From positions 1 through 11,059 of the forward strand of contig JAISNB010000056.1 in the NCBI GenBank assembly GCA_031276435.1: a DNA stretch of 11,059 bases. The letters run 5' to 3'. The translations under genes and the position numbers were made by a program. The notes beneath the pieces are model-generated. The model saw nothing but the letters and a program-made list of their open reading frames with translations, ran no database searches and had not been told where the DNA came from. This document shows positions 7,584 through 11,059 of the stretch, piece by piece; the first letter of the stretch is position 1; the number at the start of each line of letters is the position of its first letter. The DNA comes from Burkholderiaceae bacterium (lineage in GTDB: Bacteria > Pseudomonadota > Gammaproteobacteria > Burkholderiales > Burkholderiaceae_C).

Positions 7584-8426
7584 ATGAACTCGCCGCAAAC
7601 CTACGTCCAGCAAAAAGCCGCCGCATCCGGCAGCAGCTTTTATTACGCCTTCTTGTTCCTGCCGCCCGAGCGCCGCGCCGCCATCACGGCGTTCTACGCC
7701 TTTTGCCGCGAGGTGGACGACATCGTGGACGAAGTCTCCGACCCCGGCGTTGCCGCCAGCAAACTCGCCTGGTGGCAAACCGAAGTGGATCGCGCCTATG
7801 CCACAGGGGCCACGCACCCGGTCATGCGCGCGCTCATGCCGCTGGCCGAATCCTTTTCCATCCGGCCCGCGCAACTGCACGCGGTCATCGAAGGCTGCCA
7901 GATGGACTTGCGGCAAACGCGCTACCTCGACTTTGCCGCGCTCCAGCGTTATTGCCACCTGGTGGCTGGCGTGGTGGGCGAGGTTGCGGCCCAGATCTTT
8001 GGCCAGAGCAGCGCGCAAACCACGGCCTACGCGCACACGCTGGGGCTGGCGTTCCAGCTCACCAACATCATCCGCGACGTGGGCGAAGACGCGCGCCGTG
8101 GCCGCATCTACCTGCCCATGGCCGATTTGCAGCAGTTTGATGTCAAAGCGCACGAAATCCTCAGCCAGACCTACAGCGCGCGCTTTACCGCGCTCATGCG
8201 CTTTCAGGCCGAACGCGCCCACGCCCTGTACGAGCAGGCGCTGGCGCAACTGCCCGCCGCTGACCGCCGCGCGCAAAAACCAGGGCTGATGATGGCCAGC
8301 ATCTACCGCACGCTGCTGCGCGAAATAGAAGCCGAGCAGTTCCGCGTGCTGCACCAGCGCATCGCGCTGACCCCGCTGCGCAAGCTTTATCTGGCATGGA
8401 AGATGCAGGCGCTGGGGCGCTTCTGA
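7584..8426 (+). CDS. hpnD: Presqualene diphosphate synthase HpnD
   Basis: This 280-residue squalene/phytoene synthase family enzyme is expected to condense two farnesyl diphosphates head-to-head to presqualene diphosphate, the first committed step to squalene. The first aspartate motif DDIVDE is at 45-50 and the second, NIIRDVGED, at 161-169, followed by RRGRIYLP (171-178), which is characteristic of the family. The N-terminus SGSSFYYAFLFLPPERRAAITAFYAFCR matches HpnD-type proteins, and the length is normal. The ATG at 7584 gives MNSPQTYVQQKAAASGSSFYY. An in-frame ATG at 7545 would add 13 residues that do not look conserved. Neither start has a recognisable ribosome site. It follows hpnC after 128 bp in the same direction, and 337 bp separate it from hpnE. 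Confidence 0.94.
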   Translation: MNSPQTYVQQKAAASGSSFYYAFLFLPPERRAAITAFYAFCREVDDIVDEVSDPGVAASKLAWWQTEVDRAYATGATHPVMRALMPLAESFSIRPAQLHAVIEGCQMDLRQTRYLDFAALQRYCHLVAGVVGEVAAQIFGQSSAQTTAYAHTLGLAFQLTNIIRDVGEDARRGRIYLPMADLQQFDVKAHEILSQTYSARFTALMRFQAERAHALYEQALAQLPAADRRAQKPGLMMASIYRTLLREIEAEQFRVLHQRIALTPLRKLYLAWKMQALGRF

Positions 8427-8497
8427 CCCGGCTGGCCGCGTGGCGCGGCGGCGGCAAGATGGCCGCCCCGCAGCGGGAAAAATGCATGAAAAAGTTT

Positions 8498-8503
8498 TAT
8501 ACT
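8498..8503 (+). promoter_or_regulatory. Possible promoter -10 upstream of hpnE
   Basis: TATACT matches the -10 consensus at five of six positions and follows an unusually A/T-rich run starting near 8478. The best hexamer at -35 spacing (around 8475-8480) is poor. If active, it would give hpnE a leader of about 250 nt that begins with the hairpin at 8504-8518. Confidence 0.25.
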
Positions 8504-8691
8504 CGCGGCTTTTCCGCGCAGGCCCTCACCTTGTCTTGACCACCGCATCCAAGCGCCCCAAAACACGGCAAGCGCCAAAACCATGGCATGACTTTGGGTG
8601 GAATGTGCACAAACACAGATGCAGACAATTGCCGTCGCGCGTGCTGGCGTGCAACGGCAGCGGCATCCGGATGTGCTGCAATAGCGGCCTG

Positions 8692-8725
8692 AATCCCTGT
8701 TTTTTTCCAGAACCAATCCCTGTTT
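8692..8725 (+). repeat. 11-bp direct repeat upstream of hpnE
   Basis: AATCCCTGTTT occurs at 8692-8702 and again at 8715-8725, a start-to-start distance of 23 bp, roughly two helical turns. The second copy ends 38 bp before the hpnE start. It could be a paired regulator-binding site, a small duplication or chance. Confidence 0.6.
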
Positions 8726-8763
8726 GAAACCGCCCCAGGCGAGGCGCTGCAACAAGCGAGCAC

Positions 8764-10227
8764 ATGGCCGACTCCTTTCGCTACACATCCAAACCCCCGG
8801 CGGCTGCCGAATCAGCCGCCGTGCGCACCGCCGTCGTGGGCGCGGGTTGGGCCGGGCTGGCCGCGGCCATCGCCGCGGTACAACGCGGCCAGCGCGTCAC
8901 ACTGTTTGAAGCGGCCCGCCACGCCGGTGGCCGCGCGCGCAGCCTGCCCGTGACCATGCCCGATGGCCGCAAAATCGTCATCGACAACGGTCAGCACATC
9001 CTGATTGGCGCTTACACGCACACGCTGCAACTCATGCGCACCGTGGGCGCCAACCCCGAGCACCTGCTGCTGCGCATGCCGCTGGATTTGCGCTATCCCG
9101 ACGGCAGCGGCCTGCACTTTCCTGCCGCCGTCCCCGCGTGGCTGCCCAAACGCCACGCGGCATCATTCACCGCCGCCTGGGGCATTGCCCGCACGCGCGG
9201 CTGGCGCTGGTCAGAGCGCATGGCCCTGCTGCGCACAATGCGCCACTGGCAGCGCGGCGGCTTTGCCTGCTCGCCCTTTACCACCGTGGCCGACTTGTGC
9301 GCCGCACTGCCCGCGCGCGTGGTGCAAGACTTGATCGAACCGCTGTGCTCCTCGGCGCTCAACACCGTCACAACACAGGCCAGCGGCAGCGTGTTTTTGC
9401 GCGTCCTGCGCGACGCCCTGTTCGCCGCGCCCGGCGCTTCCGACTTTTTGCTGCCCCGCGCCCCTTTGAGCGAACTGCTGCCGGAACCGGCCTTGCGCTG
9501 GCTGGCCGCCCGGCGCGCATCCATCCGGCTTGGCGAGCGCGTATCCACACTGCAATGGAGTGGCCCCGACCAACTGGCTGGCGGCACGCGCGTGAGCAAC
9601 GCCACCGCCGGACAACACGACTCGCTCTGGCGCGTACAAGGCGAGCCGTTTGACCAGGTGATTCTGGCCACCTCCGCGGCCAACGCGCTGGCCTTGCTGC
9701 GCCCCGTCAAACAAACCTCGCCGCAATTCATCGCCCAACCCGTGCGCGAATGGGGCGCCACCACCGCCCGGCTGCCGCACACGGCTATCACCACGGTCTA
9801 CGCCCAGGTACAAGGCGACGCGGAAGAACGCACTGCCAACACGCGCGCCGCGTCGCACCTGGACATCCTCAAACGCCCCATGCTGACCCTGCGCAGCGGA
9901 CCTGAAGCGCCCGCCCAATTCGTATTCAACCGCACCCTGCTCGGCCGATCCATCGAAAACCTCAATGGCTCCACACTGCTGGCCTTTGTGGTCTGCGCCA
10001 GCCAGGGCGAACGCGCTGATCTGGAAGCCAAAGTCTGCGCCCAAAGCCTCGACCAACTGGGCCTGCGCGTTCAATTCGCACTCACATTGACCGAAAAACG
10101 CGCCACCTTCGCCTGCACAACCAACCGGCAGCGCCCGCCCAAACGCATCGCGCCCGGACTATCGGCATGCGGAGACTACGTGGAAGGCGACTACCCGGCC
10201 ACGCTGGAAGGCAGCGTCATGCCCTGA
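8764..10227 (+). CDS. hpnE: Hydroxysqualene dehydroxylase HpnE (FAD-dependent)
   Basis: This 487-residue flavoprotein of the amine-oxidase/phytoene-desaturase fold is expected to reduce hydroxysqualene to squalene, completing the HpnCDE route. An FAD-binding Rossmann motif VVGAGWAGLAAA is at 24-35 (GxGxxG at G26, G28, G31), an acidic residue ends the second strand (LFEA, E49), and the GGRARS motif follows at 55-60. Near the C-terminus SACGDYVEGDYPATLEG (467-483) is the second FAD-contact segment. The protein stops four residues later (SVMP), where relatives normally continue with a short helix of the form SGxxAA. A single-base frameshift near 10219 would explain this, since the +1 frame reads PDGAAAPRA. 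The start ATG at 8764 has only a weak purine-rich site upstream. An alternative GTG at 8821 would begin just before the FAD motif. Confidence 0.93.
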   Translation: MADSFRYTSKPPAAAESAAVRTAVVGAGWAGLAAAIAAVQRGQRVTLFEAARHAGGRARSLPVTMPDGRKIVIDNGQHILIGAYTHTLQLMRTVGANPEHLLLRMPLDLRYPDGSGLHFPAAVPAWLPKRHAASFTAAWGIARTRGWRWSERMALLRTMRHWQRGGFACSPFTTVADLCAALPARVVQDLIEPLCSSALNTVTTQASGSVFLRVLRDALFAAPGASDFLLPRAPLSELLPEPALRWLAARRASIRLGERVSTLQWSGPDQLAGGTRVSNATAGQHDSLWRVQGEPFDQVILATSAANALALLRPVKQTSPQFIAQPVREWGATTARLPHTAITTVYAQVQGDAEERTANTRAASHLDILKRPMLTLRSGPEAPAQFVFNRTLLGRSIENLNGSTLLAFVVCASQGERADLEAKVCAQSLDQLGLRVQFALTLTEKRATFACTTNRQRPPKRIAPGLSACGDYVEGDYPATLEGSVMP

Positions 10228-10401
10228 CGGCGCAGCCGCGCCACGCGCGCCCCAGCAACCGGAGCTTGCGCATGCTGCGCCGCGCAACGTGACCGAGTAA
10301 CTGAAAGTGCTCGTATGCGCCACGTGCACTCATGCGCACTGCGCGCACCCCGCGCCCTGACAACGAGCGGACCCCACTTGGCGTTAGAATCGCGCTGTCC
10401 T
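10228..10401. other. Intergenic region between hpnE and tRNA-Gly
   Basis: These 174 bp contain a 6-bp inverted repeat, TTGCGC (10266-10271) with GCGCAA (10282-10287). No T-tract follows, so it is not a clear hpnE terminator. TAGAAT at 10385-10390 is a likely tRNA -10 element. No coding region is supported. Confidence 0.5.
10385..10390 (+). promoter_or_regulatory. Probable -10 element of the tRNA-Gly promoter
   Basis: TAGAAT matches five of six -10 positions and ends 11 nt before the tRNA 5' end, a typical distance. A CTGACA at 10357-10362 resembles a -35, but the 22-bp spacer is too long for a standard sigma-70 promoter. Confidence 0.45.
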
Positions 10402-10475
10402 GCGGGCGTCGTTCAATGGCAGGACTTCAGCTTCCCAAGCTGATAACGTGGGTTCGATTCCCATCGCCCGCTCCA
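10402..10475 (+). tRNA. tRNA-Gly(CCC)
   Basis: The gene is 74 nt including the encoded CCA. Acceptor GCGGGCG pairs with CGCCCGC, followed by discriminator T. The anticodon arm TCAGC-TTCCCAA-GCTGA gives anticodon CCC, which reads GGG. The T-arm contains GTTCGATTC. It closely resembles the E. coli tRNA-Gly(CCC). A P4-type integrase gene starts 237 bp downstream in the same direction, so the 3' end of this tRNA is probably the integration site of a genomic island. The tRNA itself remains intact. Confidence 0.97.
10450..10475 (+). other. Putative attachment site (attL/attR) at the 3' end of tRNA-Gly
   Basis: Tyrosine integrases of the P4 family commonly recombine within the 3' part of a tRNA gene and restore it. 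The T-arm through CCA of tRNA-Gly(CCC) is the expected core, because the integrase begins just downstream. The second copy should lie at the far end of the island, outside the window, so the exact boundaries cannot be set here. Confidence 0.5.
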
Positions 10476-10493
10476 CATCAAGTTTCCGGGGAC

Positions 10494-10513
10494 TTCCGCT
10501 GGAGTCCACGGAA
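10494..10513 (+). repeat. Imperfect palindrome near the island end
   Basis: TTCCG (10494-10498) pairs with CGGAA (10509-10513), and TGGA (10500-10503) pairs with TCCA (10505-10508). One C is bulged and a single central base remains. A one-base loop is sterically poor as a hairpin, so this is more likely a protein-binding palindrome, perhaps an integrase or excisionase site. It starts 19 bp after the tRNA. Confidence 0.45.
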
Positions 10514-10559
10514 CGTTGCAAGTGCTTGTCACTGTTTAGGTTTTTCAGAAATCCTGATC

Positions 10560-10574
10560 CAGTGACTGCCACTG
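10560..10574 (+). repeat. Short inverted repeat upstream of the integrase gene
   Basis: CAGTG (10560-10564) and CACTG (10570-10574) flank five bases. A nearby small hairpin pairs GCCTT (10592-10596) with AAGGC (10600-10604). Both are short and could be chance, but they sit between the putative attachment site and the integrase, where accessory recombination sites are expected. Confidence 0.3.
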
Positions 10575-10618
10575 AAAGCCACCGACAGCCAGCCTTTTTA
10601 AGGCCACAATTGAGGCCA

Positions 10619-10650
10619 AACAATGCAGGCGGGATCGGTTCCGCATTGTT
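10619..10650 (+). repeat. Bulged hairpin upstream of the integrase gene
   Basis: AACAATGC (10619-10626) pairs perfectly with GCATTGTT (10643-10650). Inside it, GGGA (10631-10634) can pair with TTCC (10639-10642) with one G-T wobble around a TCGG loop, leaving a 4-nt bulge on the left. The stem lies about 60 bp before the integrase ATG. It could be an operator for integrase autoregulation, an arm-type recombination site, or an RNA leader structure. Confidence 0.5.
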
Positions 10651-10712
10651 GCTGGATTGGAACGGGGTGCGTGACGAGCATAGAGCCTGAGTCGCAACTT
10701 GGGAACTCGATC

Positions 10713-11059
10713 ATGGCACTCTCTGATCTGACCGTCCGGCAGGCCAAGGCCACCGGGAAACGCTACACGCTTGCCGATCTGGATGGACTCGGCCTGGCCG
10801 TATCCGCCGTCGGCGGCAAGGCTTGGTACTTTCGCTACTACTGGCTGGGCAAGCAAAAACGCATGTCGCTGGGCGCCTATCCGGCAATCGGCCTGCGCGA
10901 AGCGCGGACTTTGCGCGACGAAGCCCGGGCGCTGCTGGCCAAGGGCATCAACCCCCACACCGAGCGCAAGCAAAAGCGCCACGCTACCGTGCTGGCCGGT
11001 GAGCACACCTTCTGCGCGGTGTTCAAAAAGTGGGTGGCGCATCGCGGGCATGTTCTCAA
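10713..11059 (+). CDS. P4-type tyrosine recombinase/integrase, 5' part only
   Basis: The frame is open from ATG 10713 to the window edge (115 complete codons), so only the N-terminus is present. It shows the arm-type DNA-binding domain of P4-like integrases (DUF4102): LTVRQAK (6-12), YTLADLDGLGLAV (18-30), WYFRYYWLGKQKRMSLGAYP (38-57), then LREARTLRDEARALLAKGINP (61-81). The start of the core-binding domain follows (TFCAVFKKWVAHRG). The catalytic R-H-R-Y residues would lie beyond the edge. GGGAA sits about 8 nt before the ATG. An in-frame GTG at 10671 could add 14 residues, but the family N-terminus fits the ATG. It probably drives integration at the tRNA-Gly(CCC) 3' end. Whether the full gene is intact cannot be judged. 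Confidence 0.93.
   Translation, partial: MALSDLTVRQAKATGKRYTLADLDGLGLAVSAVGGKAWYFRYYWLGKQKRMSLGAYPAIGLREARTLRDEARALLAKGINPHTERKQKRHATVLAGEHTFCAVFKKWVAHRGHVL

Larger units (their letters stand above)
8427..8763. other. 337-bp non-coding gap between hpnD and hpnE
   Basis: This gap interrupts genes that are often closely spaced. It holds an AT-rich patch with TATACT at 8498-8503 (good -10, no convincing -35), then a 5-bp hairpin pairing 8504-8508 with 8514-8518. An 11-bp direct repeat AATCCCTGTTT lies at 8692-8702 and 8715-8725. Open frames exist on both strands (for example plus 8440-8727 and minus 8526-8765), but they overlap each other, start without ribosome sites and have no recognisable domain. 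I treat it as non-coding: an hpnE promoter or leader, or a decayed insertion. Confidence 0.5.
10476..11059 (+). mobile_element. tRNA-proximal end of an integrated genomic island (partial)
   Basis: The stretch from the end of tRNA-Gly to the window edge holds an integrase-upstream region rich in inverted repeats and the start of a P4-type integrase. This order and orientation (tRNA 3' end, then integrase reading away from it) is the standard layout of islands, integrative elements and P4-like satellites. The 237-bp leader is visibly less GC-rich than the hpn genes. Only the left end is seen, so the type of element and its cargo are unknown. Confidence 0.7.

Noticed and set aside
8440..8727. 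A 95-residue open frame in the hpnD-hpnE gap, and overlapping minus-strand frames (8387-8788, 8526-8765)
   Set aside because: They overlap on opposite strands, lack ribosome sites and recognisable domains, and their composition resembles random GC-rich translation. The region is kept as non-coding.
10266..10287. Hairpin after hpnE as an intrinsic terminator
   Set aside because: The stem is only 6 bp with a 10-nt loop and has no T-tract.
10545..11051. A 168-residue minus-strand frame at the right edge
   Set aside because: It is antisense to the integrase N-terminus, which matches the P4 integrase family in the plus frame.
1..11059. CRISPR array, insertion sequence, toxin-antitoxin or other defence system
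   Set aside because: No regularly spaced repeats, transposase or paired small toxin/antitoxin genes are visible on either strand.

Overview
The window looks like a high-GC betaproteobacterial chromosome, most likely Burkholderiales and plausibly Comamonadaceae. This rests on base composition, the gene order tig-clpP-clpX-lon with a tRNA-Leu directly upstream, and an hpnC-hpnD-hpnE squalene set of the proteobacterial type. No rRNA or marker gene is present to fix the genus.

Bases 1-6296 are read on the minus strand and form a protein quality-control block. In transcription order it holds tRNA-Leu(UAG), tig (trigger factor), clpP (serine peptidase), clpX (AAA+ unfoldase) and lon (ATP-dependent protease). 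Trigger factor meets chains leaving the ribosome, ClpXP degrades tagged or regulatory substrates, and Lon clears misfolded proteins. All visible catalytic and nucleotide-binding motifs are intact. A candidate lon promoter lies in the clpX-lon gap, and hairpins follow the lon stop at the left edge.

Bases 6592-10227 are read on the plus strand, divergently from the first block. They encode HpnC, HpnD and HpnE, which together convert farnesyl diphosphate to squalene, the precursor of hopanoids. HpnD makes presqualene diphosphate, HpnC makes hydroxysqualene and HpnE reduces it to squalene. No squalene-hopene cyclase is in the window. The genes are not tightly packed: 128 bp separate hpnC and hpnD, and an unexplained 337 bp separates hpnD from hpnE. 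HpnE appears to lack its last C-terminal residues.

Bases 10402-11059 hold tRNA-Gly(CCC), followed by 237 bp with several inverted repeats, then the first 115 codons of a P4-type tyrosine integrase that runs off the right edge. This is the usual layout of the tRNA-proximal end of an integrated genomic island. Any unusual cargo would lie to the right of this window. I found no convincing new system inside the window. The best leads are the island junction and the hpnD-hpnE gap.
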